From: an uncultured Eubacteriales bacterium
GTDB taxonomy: Bacteria > Bacillota > Clostridia > Oscillospirales > Acutalibacteraceae
Reading direction: 5' to 3'
NCBI GenBank assembly: GCA_934444895.1
Contig: CAKSDA010000073.1
Location: forward strand, 1 to 8,311
DNA length: 8,311 nucleotides
Below, one piece after another: positions 1 to 4,910 of this stretch. Within the stretch, counting starts at the first letter, position 1, and each line of letters starts with the position of its first letter. A program made the position numbers and the translations under genes. Below the pieces are notes generated by a model that made no database searches, was not told the DNA's origin, and was given only the letters and a program-made list of their open reading frames with translations.

Positions 1-76
1 GGTGGGCCATCAGGGACTCGAACCCCGGACCAACCGGTTATGAGCCGGTTGCTCTAACCAACTGAGCTAATGGCCC
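1..76 (-). tRNA. tRNA with CAU anticodon (elongator Met, or Ile2), 3' end cut by one base
   Basis: Read on the minus strand, the cloverleaf is complete. The acceptor stem GGGCCAT (76-70) pairs with ATGGCCC (10-4), the discriminator base is A at 3, and CC of an encoded CCA lies at 2-1 with the last A beyond the window. The D arm holds AGCTCAGTTGGTTAGAGC. The anticodon stem ACCGG/CCGGT closes the loop CTCATAA, giving anticodon CAT. The T arm CGGGG-TTCGAGT-CCCTG has one G-U pair. CAT can belong to elongator tRNA-Met or to tRNA-Ile2, whose C34 is converted to lysidine by TilS. Sequence alone does not settle this; I favour Met from general resemblance to clostridial genes. It is not an initiator type, because the first acceptor pair is a normal G-C and the anticodon stem lacks the three G-C pairs typical of initiators. 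Confidence 0.95.
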
Positions 77-86
77 GTAAAATTCC

Positions 87-105
87 TGCGGCAAAAACCG
101 CCGCA
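87..105 (-). other. Hairpin in the tRNA 5' leader
   Basis: TGCGGC (87-92) and GCCGCA (100-105) form a 6-bp GC-rich stem with a 7-base loop. After one mismatch, 81-85 and 107-111 can extend it. The predicted start of the tRNA transcript is near position 105, so the precursor would begin with this hairpin about 11 bases before the mature 5' end. It may affect leader stability or RNase P processing. It could instead be the terminator of the upstream jag transcript: three or four U residues follow it on the minus strand, but the run is short. Confidence 0.45.
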
Positions 106-111
106 AGAATT

Positions 112-140
112 ATTATACATAATACAGGCTGTTTTGTCAA
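112..140 (-). promoter_or_regulatory. Consensus sigma-70/SigA promoter of the tRNA gene
   Basis: On the minus strand there is a perfect -35 TTGACA (140-135), a 17-base spacer, and a perfect -10 TATAAT (117-112). The DNA just upstream (141-170) is almost pure A/T with A and T runs, as in an UP element. The tRNA begins about 30 bases after the predicted start site. The tRNA is therefore probably transcribed on its own rather than only by read-through from jag. Confidence 0.85.
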
Positions 141-170
141 CACAAAAACAAATTTTTTATATATAATTTA

Positions 171-1124
171 TTATTTATCAATTCGTCCGTATAAAGGCAT
201 TTCGCTGGCATCCTTAACCGGAGCCTTATCCGGATCGGTATGCGGCTCATAAGCTTCTTTTTTTGCATAACCTCTTGAGCCTCTGCTTGAACGATCAAAC
301 CTTCTGCCTCTTGATTTATAATCAGGACGCGGCCTGGGTTCTTTGCCCTCCGGAGCAATAACAACCCTTCTTCCGCTTCCCTCTCCAAAAGATGTTGATG
401 TAACACCCGGAATCTCCTGGATAACGGTATGGATTATTCTGCGCTCATATGGATTCATGGGTTCCAATGTGCGGCATTTACCGCTTTTAATTGCCTGGTC
501 TGCCATACGCTTTGCAAGCGCCGTCAAAGCTTGTTCTCTTTTCTGCCTATAATCTCCGGTATTAAGAACTATTCTGTAATATCCGCTGACACCGGCATTT
601 GCCGCGAGTGAAATGAGATATTGAAGTGCGTCAAGTGTTTCTCCGCGGCGTCCTATAATAACACCGAGACCCTCTCCTGTAAGGGTTATTTCAGAACCGC
701 CGTCAATATCCGAGACTGCTATTGAAATATCATTGCATCCTATATCACTGAGAATTCTTTTAAGGTATGCTATTCCTTTGCCGGCAGGTGAATCGGCCGG
801 AACATCATCAGCATTTACATAAACCTTATCTGCTGCTTTTTCTACAGGCTTGTCTGTTGCCTTTTTTGCTGTTTTTTCTTCGTGTTTTTTAACGATTTTT
901 TCTTTTTTAACGGACTTCGGTTTTCTTGCCGGTTTTTCATCCGGAACTTCAACCGAAACCTTAACCGTTGCCTGACTTCCGCCGAAAATGCCCAGAGTTT
1001 TTTTCTTAGGTAACGATATAACTTCCACCTGAATATCTGCGTCGTATGCAACATTCAGTTCATCCAAAGCTTTTTGCTTTGCCTCATCAATTGTATCTGC
1101 TGTTCCTACAGCTTCTTTAATCAA
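171..1124 (-). CDS. jag: RNA-binding protein Jag/KhpB (SpoIIIJ-associated; EloR)
   Basis: This is an RNA-binding protein of 317 residues from the chosen start. Family members act with KhpA in controlling cell elongation and division in streptococci, and are encoded beside yidC/spoIIIJ. Domains in order: Jag_N at about residues 1-60 (with a KKKTLGIFGG segment); a Lys-rich, low-complexity linker at about 60-110; a KH domain at about 111-190 with the GXXG-type loop IIGRRGE near 156-162; an R3H domain at about 195-260 with R228 and H232 in the RxxxH motif; and an Arg/Gly-rich basic tail ending PLYGRIDK. The start is TTG at 1124-1122: GGAGGA (1137-1132) lies 7 bases before it, and the protein then begins MIKEAVGTADTIDEA, as Jag proteins usually do. 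A longer reading from TTG at 1139 would place the start inside that site. It is the last gene of the cluster, 49 bases after yidC. Confidence 0.93.
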   Translation of the reverse strand: MIKEAVGTADTIDEAKQKALDELNVAYDADIQVEVISLPKKKTLGIFGGSQATVKVSVEVPDEKPARKPKSVKKEKIVKKHEEKTAKKATDKPVEKAADKVYVNADDVPADSPAGKGIAYLKRILSDIGCNDISIAVSDIDGGSEITLTGEGLGVIIGRRGETLDALQYLISLAANAGVSGYYRIVLNTGDYRQKREQALTALAKRMADQAIKSGKCRTLEPMNPYERRIIHTVIQEIPGVTSTSFGEGSGRRVVIAPEGKEPRPRPDYKSRGRRFDRSSRGSRGYAKKEAYEPHTDPDKAPVKDASEMPLYGRIDK

Positions 1125-1152
1125 CCCGGTTTCCTCCAATTCCTATATTGCG

Positions 1153-1166
1153 GCAGCGTCGGCTGC
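1153..1166 (-). other. Small GC-rich hairpin between yidC and jag
   Basis: GCAGC (1153-1157) and GCTGC (1162-1166) form a 5-bp stem with a 4-base loop in an otherwise AT-rich area. It lies directly downstream of the yidC stop and about 15 bases upstream of the jag ribosome binding site. No U-run follows, so it does not look like a terminator. It could tune stability or translation of the two halves of the message. The evidence is the pairing only. Confidence 0.3.
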
Positions 1167-1173
1167 GCGCAGT

Positions 1174-2091
1174 TTATTCTTTAACCTTTTGCATTATTTT
1201 AGTTTCTTCTTTATATCTTTTATAAAGTTCTTTTGTCTGTTCTGCGGCTATCATTTTATTAGGACCGTAAACATACTGAAGCACTGCCTGTATGCCACCG
1301 GCGATAAGGCTGGAGCAAGCCCAATAAAATCCGGCCGCGCAGGAAACTTTAAATCCTATAAATAATGATATAAGCGGCATTGTAAGCATCATTCCGGCCA
1401 TGCTTTGAGCGCTTGGATTTGTTTTCTTTTGTATTCTAAGAGAAACAATGCTTGTAAGCAGTGCAGCCAAAAACGCCATAACCGGTATAAGCCATTCTAT
1501 CTGAGCATGTCCTATTATATCAATATTAAATTTGGGTTGTTTGGTAAGATCTATACCCAAAAAGTTAAAATTAAACTGTCCGAGCTTTTGTTCTATATCT
1601 TCAAACCCGGTAATAGCGTGTGAAGAAATTTTATTTATAAGATCAGGTTCATAATACTGTTGAAGCTTAACACCGCTTCCAAGAGTTGCCTGCAATGCGT
1701 TTTTTGCGTTTTCAAGCACATTTGCCGGAATCTCAACTATATAAGTAAGAGGCTTTAAAACCACCTGATAAATACCCAGCATTATAGGGAAACGAATAAG
1801 CATCGGTAAACATCCGCCGGACATTGAAATATTTTCCTGCTGATAAAGCTTTTGTACTTCTTGAGAATAGCGCTGTTTATCGTCTCCGTACTTTTCCTTT
1901 AAAATATCCATCTTCGGCTTTATTCTCATCTGTCCTACAGAGGATTTTTGCGTTTTAATGCTAAGCGGAATCATGGCAACATTTACAACAAGGGTAAACA
2001 TAAATACACCTATTGCAAAATTACCGCCAAAAAGCAAACTAAGTTGGCGCAATATCCATCCAAGAGGCTTTAATAAAAAATTAAAATTCAT
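1174..2091 (-). CDS. yidC: YidC/Oxa1/SpoIIIJ-family membrane protein insertase
   Basis: This protein inserts and folds membrane proteins, alone or with SecYEG. From the chosen ATG it has 305 residues, within the range of Gram-positive YidC proteins. The family segments are visible: an amphipathic N-terminus (LLKPLGWILRQL); a first membrane helix near residues 26-45 ending in IPLSIKTQKSS; a charged cytoplasmic hairpin (about 48-90) with KPKMDILKEKYGDDKQ; GCLPMLIRFPIMLGIY near 93-108; then three more hydrophobic helices near 198-219, 231-247 and 252-275. No cleavable lipoprotein signal is evident, unlike SpoIIIJ of Bacillus. The start is ATG at 2091, because GGAG (2104-2101) lies 9 bases upstream; a TTG at 2100 directly abuts that site. 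Asn37 appears where SpoIIIJ has its groove arginine. It lies 42 bases after yidD and before jag. Confidence 0.94.
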   Translation of the reverse strand: MNFNFLLKPLGWILRQLSLLFGGNFAIGVFMFTLVVNVAMIPLSIKTQKSSVGQMRIKPKMDILKEKYGDDKQRYSQEVQKLYQQENISMSGGCLPMLIRFPIMLGIYQVVLKPLTYIVEIPANVLENAKNALQATLGSGVKLQQYYEPDLINKISSHAITGFEDIEQKLGQFNFNFLGIDLTKQPKFNIDIIGHAQIEWLIPVMAFLAALLTSIVSLRIQKKTNPSAQSMAGMMLTMPLISLFIGFKVSCAAGFYWACSSLIAGGIQAVLQYVYGPNKMIAAEQTKELYKRYKEETKIMQKVKE

Positions 2092-2133
2092 CGCCTTCAA
2101 CTCCGTAATTTATTAACAAAGCGCTTGTGCGCA

Positions 2134-2385
2134 TTATTTCTTTTTATTGTTATTTTTTTGTTTTGGCCTATATCTCGGCGGAACAGGATCGTACCCGCCT
2201 TTAAATAAAGGATTGCATCTGAGTATTCTTAAAATTGCCAGTATACTTCCCACAAACGCGCCATGCACGGTTATTGCCTGGATAGCATATTCCGAACAGG
2301 TTGGGGTATATCTGCAGCAAGCAGGCTTAGTCGGAGATACCAGTTTTTGATATTTCCTTATTGCCCAAATCAGCGCTTTCCCCAT
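2134..2385 (-). CDS. yidD: YidD, membrane protein insertion efficiency factor
   Basis: This is a small membrane-associated protein (83 residues) that helps YidC-dependent insertion. Family hallmarks are clear: KYQKLVSP at residues 11-18, CRYTPTCSEYA at 24-34, a hydrophobic amphipathic stretch near 43-55, and RCNPLFKGGYDPVP at 56-69. The tail is short and rich in Lys and Asn (KQKNNNKKK). The ATG at 2385 fits the usual family N-terminus (short, then the IRxYQKxxSP motif). An AAGGAG site lies about 12 bases upstream, a rather long spacing. The first 59 bases overlap the end of rnpA in another frame, so the two genes are probably translationally linked. yidC follows 42 bases downstream. Confidence 0.95.
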   Translation of the reverse strand: MGKALIWAIRKYQKLVSPTKPACCRYTPTCSEYAIQAITVHGAFVGSILAILRILRCNPLFKGGYDPVPPRYRPKQKNNNKKK

Positions 2386-2722
2386 TTTTTAATATAACTC
2401 CTTCTTTTAAAAGGCTTTTATAAAAAGCTCTGTATACCGACAAACTTTTCACATATACTGTTTTTGCTCTGGCAACAAAAACGAAATCGTATCCACCGTC
2501 TATAACAGGTAAAATTTCACCGAATGCAGCCCTTATAACGCGTTTAGCGCGATTCCTTTTCACAGCCCCGCCGATTTTTTTGCTTGCGGTAATTCCCATT
2601 CTGCAAATGTTTAAACGATTTTTTCGGTAGTATATTACCACCGACGGGCATACAATACATTTGCCGCAACCATATAAGCGTCTGAAATCTTTGTTTAACT
2701 TAAATGTTAAATATTTTGGCAC
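2327..2722 (-). CDS. rnpA: Ribonuclease P protein component
   Basis: This is the protein subunit of RNase P, which binds the catalytic RNA and helps it recognise the 5' leader of precursor tRNAs. It has 131 residues; typical members have about 110-120. The N-terminus LTFKLNKDFRRLY matches the family start. The basic RNA-binding helix carries the signature RMGITASKKIGGAVKRNRAKR at 41-61, with RNR at 56-58. GYDFVFVARAKT near 77-88 is the conserved beta strand. The start is GTG at 2722; only a weak GGAA-type site precedes it. The family core ends near residue 110. The last 20 or so residues are encoded in the region that overlaps yidD and look like a non-conserved tail. The gene is preceded by its own candidate promoter. 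Confidence 0.94.
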   Translation of the reverse strand: MPKYLTFKLNKDFRRLYGCGKCIVCPSVVIYYRKNRLNICRMGITASKKIGGAVKRNRAKRVIRAAFGEILPVIDGGYDFVFVARAKTVYVKSLSVYRAFYKSLLKEGVILKNGESADLGNKEISKTGISD

Positions 2723-2755
2723 AAAATCATTCCGTTTCTTAAGAGGCCGAAAAGT

Positions 2756-2784
2756 AATATAACTTTGCTAAGCAAACATCGCAA
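2756..2784 (-). promoter_or_regulatory. Candidate promoter for rnpA-yidD-yidC-jag, with a palindrome in its spacer
   Basis: On the minus strand, -35 TTGCGA (2784-2779), a 17-base spacer and -10 TATATT (2761-2756) precede the rnpA GTG by about 34 bases. A perfect odd palindrome, TTTGCT-A-AGCAAA (2764-2776), lies between the two boxes, a common operator position. The promoter sits just after the terminator-like hairpin at 2852-2874, which would make separate initiation useful. The -35 matches consensus at 4 of 6 positions, so the call rests on spacing and context. Confidence 0.4.
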
Positions 2785-2851
2785 AATACAAGCCAAAACC
2801 TTTTGCCGATTTAAATATTCGACAAAAGACGACTATTGCCGACCTAAACAG

Positions 2852-2874
2852 AAAGGCCACATATAGTGGCCTTT
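2852..2874 (-). terminator. Terminator or attenuator hairpin between rpmH and rnpA
   Basis: AAAGGCCAC (2852-2860) and GTGGCCTTT (2866-2874) form a perfect 9-bp stem with a 5-base AT loop. On the minus strand the stem is followed by an imperfect U-rich run (TTTCTGTTT, counting the end of the stem). It lies about 70 bases after the rpmH stop. It would end most rpmH transcripts and let some continue into rnpA, giving more L34 than RNase P protein. The plus strand also has a trailing AATTTT, so it could work both ways, but no plus-strand gene is seen. Confidence 0.6.
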
Positions 2875-2883
2875 AATTTTAAC

Positions 2884-2900
2884 TGTCGGTAAGGCCGACA
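2884..2900 (-). other. Second hairpin after rpmH
   Basis: TGTCGG (2884-2889) and CCGACA (2895-2900) pair perfectly around a 5-base loop. It lies between the rpmH stop and the stronger hairpin at 2852-2874, and is followed on the minus strand by GTTAAAATT rather than a U-run. It probably protects the 3' end of the rpmH message or assists the next hairpin; this is inferred from position. Confidence 0.4.
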
Positions 2901-2942
2901 AATATAAACCTGCCGTCCCAACCACCGAAAAAAGGCTTTTGC

Positions 2943-3077
2943 TTAGTAAGTAAGTTGCTTTCTGCCTTTTGCTCTGCGACGGGCAAGAACCTTGCGTCCG
3001 TTTCTGTCAGCCATTCTCTTTAAAAAGCCATGCTCTTTTTTTCTGTGCAACTTTTTAGGTTGATATGTTCTCTTCAT
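2943..3077 (-). CDS. rpmH: Ribosomal protein L34 (bL34)
   Basis: This 44-residue, extremely basic protein of the large ribosomal subunit is easily recognised. The N-terminus MKRTYQPKKLHRKKEHGFL, followed by the conserved RMADRNGRKVLARRRAKGRK and ending QLTY, is diagnostic. The length is the usual one for bacterial L34. An excellent AAAGGAGG site (3095-3087 region) lies 9 bases before the ATG at 3077. It is transcribed from a strong promoter at 3213-3242 through a leader of about 130 bases. In most bacteria dnaA lies upstream; here the upstream neighbour is an unrelated operon. The downstream genes rnpA, yidD, yidC and jag keep the classic order. Confidence 0.98.
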   Translation of the reverse strand: MKRTYQPKKLHRKKEHGFLKRMADRNGRKVLARRRAKGRKQLTY

Positions 3078-3103
3078 AACTGTAAACCTCCTTTACAACA
3101 TGA

Positions 3104-3174
3104 ACACAACAAAGCTTTGCATTTCATTACCGTTGTGTCATATACGCTTTGTTCGGCGGCAAAGCCTGCCGAAC
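3104..3174 (-). promoter_or_regulatory. Structured 5' leader of rpmH (two hairpins)
   Basis: Two stems lie between the rpmH promoter and its ribosome binding site. The first is GTTCGGC (3151-3157) with GCCGAAC (3168-3174), continued inside by GGC/GCC with one bulged base and an AAA loop. The second is ACACAAC (3104-3110) with GTTGTGT (3132-3138), whose loop and base also contain the self-complementary CAAAGCTTTG (3110-3119), so alternative folds compete. No U-run follows either. I do not recognise it as a described riboswitch or ribosomal-protein leader. Autoregulation or message stabilisation is possible but unproven. Confidence 0.4.
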
Positions 3175-3212
3175 CAAAAGGGCAATATAATAATAGCGCC
3201 TATCAGTTTTAA

Positions 3213-3242
3213 ATTATAACCTAATATGTAGTAATATGTCAA
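3213..3242 (-). promoter_or_regulatory. rpmH: Strong SigA-type promoter of rpmH
   Basis: On the minus strand there is a perfect -35 TTGACA (3242-3237), an 18-base spacer, and a perfect -10 TATAAT (3218-3213). Immediately upstream (3243-3270) runs of A and T (for example GAAAAAAACA) resemble an UP element, as expected for a highly expressed ribosomal protein gene. The predicted start site is near 3206, leaving a leader of about 130 bases. Confidence 0.82.
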
Positions 3243-3297
3243 TGTTTTTTTCAAAAATATTAATTGTTTTAAATGAAAATTTCTTGCCGCAGGGGCG

Positions 3298-4050
3298 TCA
3301 TCCTAATATCTCGGCAAATCTCTTATCTTTATTTACAATCGGAACAATATTTTCAAATGCAGTTTTAAGATATGCACAGTTTTCAAGATATGTAAGTGCG
3401 GTTTTATATCTTTCCGGGTTGGAAGCAACCGCTCCGCCCAAAATGACACCTACAACAACATTTTGAACGGTTCTGTCGCCGTAAGAGTACATTTCCGAAA
3501 GCATTGAAAATATCTTTTTAAGTGATTTTTTATTATTGCTGTCAAGTTCTTCTCCAAGCTTTACGGCAACGGTTGTTTTGAAAAAATCAACATATAAAAA
3601 TGTTCCGTACTTTGCCACATGCTCTTTGTATGCATCTTTAAACTGAGGAAAAATCGACAATGTTTTTGCGCAAAGATCTTCAATATCCGGAGTTTCGCTA
3701 TTCTTTTTTCTTGGCACAACAACCTCGCCCTGGCGGCTTGTGCGAACTCCCCTTATTCCCAATTTGCCTTTTAGTGTATCAAGAAAATCCATACCTGCCG
3801 ATTCGGCATTTTGCTTATCGGTTTCATCCTCAAAAAGCCACGCCGAGGCATTGCTGTACTCCGAAATATTCCCGGACTCATCCACATCCGCAACATCCAA
3901 AAGCAACATTTTCTTTTCACTGTCATGACCTATTTTAAACGCGTATCTGTCGTTTTTATATGTTTCGCCGTCATCCTGCAAAACAAAAGAATATTCGGAT
4001 ATTATCCATTTAAGTTGATTTACAATTATTTCCCTGATACTGTTATCCAT
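3298..4050 (-). CDS. Uncharacterised 250-residue soluble protein, last gene of the lemA operon
   Basis: I do not recognise a family. The protein has no signal peptide or membrane helix. Residues 1-95 look like a small alpha/beta domain (an N-terminal helix REIIVNQLKWIISEYSFVL, then strands such as YAFKIG and KMLLLDVADVDESG). Residues 96-125 are a basic, hydrophilic linker (KGKLGIRGVRTSRQGEVVVPRKK). Residues 126-250 are mainly helical, with KYGTFLYVDFFKTTVAVKLGE near 147-167 and a hydrophobic VQNVVVGVILGGAV near 195-208. It has one Cys in each of its two C-terminal helical parts (C127, C225). The ATG at 4050 has an AGGGAAG-like site about 7 bases upstream and lies 18 bases after the FNT gene, so it is co-transcribed and perhaps coupled. 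A cytoplasmic accessory to the channel or to LemA/TPM is a guess from context only. Confidence 0.85.
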   Translation of the reverse strand: MDNSIREIIVNQLKWIISEYSFVLQDDGETYKNDRYAFKIGHDSEKKMLLLDVADVDESGNISEYSNASAWLFEDETDKQNAESAGMDFLDTLKGKLGIRGVRTSRQGEVVVPRKKNSETPDIEDLCAKTLSIFPQFKDAYKEHVAKYGTFLYVDFFKTTVAVKLGEELDSNNKKSLKKIFSMLSEMYSYGDRTVQNVVVGVILGGAVASNPERYKTALTYLENCAYLKTAFENIVPIVNKDKRFAEILG

Positions 4051-4068
4051 TTAAACACTTCCCTGTTT

Positions 4069-4878
4069 TTACTGCTGCTTGGCAGTTTTTTTAACATTAA
4101 TTGATTTTATTGCGCTGTGGCAGATCGGTATTAACAATGCGCCTGCAGCGTTACCTATTGTTACAACAATTATGCTCCAAACCGATTTAACCTTCCACGC
4201 TCTTGACAATGTAAAGATTGCCATATCTACTACGCAGTGCTCGAATCCGCAAAGCATAAATACAACTGCCGGTAAGAAAACGGCTATGTACTTTTGAATT
4301 GAGTTAGAGGCATTTTTAAATGTATCGGCAGAAACAAACATAACTATTCCGCAAAAAAACGCCATAATCAAAATGCTCCATATATTATCCGTAAGCCTTG
4401 TATTGGCCAGTGTGAGCGCGCGTTTGGCCACGGTTTTTGAAAGCCTTGTGAGCTGCAAAGCATATCCTGTAAGAAGGGTTCCGGTTAAATTTCCTATCCA
4501 AATGGGAATGAGCAGCAGATTTTTGCTTGCCCCTTTGGATAAGCTGTATCCGACTTTGTCGTTATATAGAGTAAGTCCGTAGGAATAAATTACAAAGAAA
4601 CTAATTGAAAAAGCTATTGATCCCAAGACCTTGTTGGTTATTCTAAAATATGCGATAAGGCCGATTGTAATCATAACGCCGGCAAGAACCGACTTTATAA
4701 ACGCAGTCCAAAACTGTGTTGATGACATTAAGGGTGCTCTCTTTTTTCTTTGAACCTTATAGGTTTCTTCTTTTGAGTCCTCATTTGCATTGGCGTCGGT
4801 ATTTATATCTGTATTCATATCTGTTTCAATGCCTTGTACCGACTCTGTTTCTTCCGGGAATGAACCGTTGTTATACAT
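4069..4878 (-). CDS. Divergent formate/nitrite transporter (FNT) family channel
   Basis: This is a six-helix membrane channel of 269 residues. FNT proteins move formate, nitrite, hydrosulfide or similar small monovalent anions as pentamers. Hydrophobic segments lie near residues 57-77, 83-103, 119-140, 166-185, 194-211 and 233-255. The strongest family mark is CGFEHCVVDM at 210-219, matching the GFEHSxANM motif with the central pore histidine (here H214). GLTLYNDKVGYSL at 101-113 fits the first broken-helix/loop region, where relatives usually carry a conserved Thr (LYTGKxG). Here Asn-Asp replaces Thr-Gly. About 50 hydrophilic residues, acidic at first (DMNTDINTDANANED) then basic (KVQRKKR), precede helix 1, an unusual extension. 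AAAGGAGG lies directly upstream of the ATG at 4878. The gap to the TPM gene is only 32 bases. The substrate cannot be assigned. Confidence 0.8.
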   Translation of the reverse strand: MYNNGSFPEETESVQGIETDMNTDINTDANANEDSKEETYKVQRKKRAPLMSSTQFWTAFIKSVLAGVMITIGLIAYFRITNKVLGSIAFSISFFVIYSYGLTLYNDKVGYSLSKGASKNLLLIPIWIGNLTGTLLTGYALQLTRLSKTVAKRALTLANTRLTDNIWSILIMAFFCGIVMFVSADTFKNASNSIQKYIAVFLPAVVFMLCGFEHCVVDMAIFTLSRAWKVKSVWSIIVVTIGNAAGALLIPICHSAIKSINVKKTAKQQ

Positions 4879-4910
4879 AAAAATCCTCCTTTGATTTTAT
4901 AAAATTGCTA

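Noticed and set aside
141..170. A-run/T-run stem just after the jag stop as an intrinsic terminator
   Set aside because: It contains only A-T pairs with a short loop and overlaps the probable UP element of the tRNA promoter; too weak to call.
842..1054. Lys/Arg-rich 70-residue minus-strand frame inside jag
   Set aside because: It is a frame-shifted reading of the Lys-rich linker of jag with no ribosome binding site or family resemblance.
2121..2132. GCGC-ttgt-GCGC hairpin between yidD and yidC as a terminator
   Set aside because: The stem is four pairs without a proper U-run, and the genes are clearly one unit.
3243..3297. Terminator of the lemA operon before the rpmH promoter
   Set aside because: Only short imperfect pairings (for example GCC/GGC around 3287-3297) are present and no GC stem with a U-run; I cannot support one, so read-through into rpmH is possible.
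3078..3297. Replication origin next to rpmH
   Set aside because: No cluster of TTATCCACA-like DnaA boxes, no dnaA gene, and no AT-rich unwinding repeat were found.
3660..4104. Plus-strand open frames of 60-97 residues opposite the unknown protein gene
   Set aside because: They overlap antisense to a well-supported gene, lack ribosome binding sites, and resemble no family; their openness reflects codon bias on the other strand.
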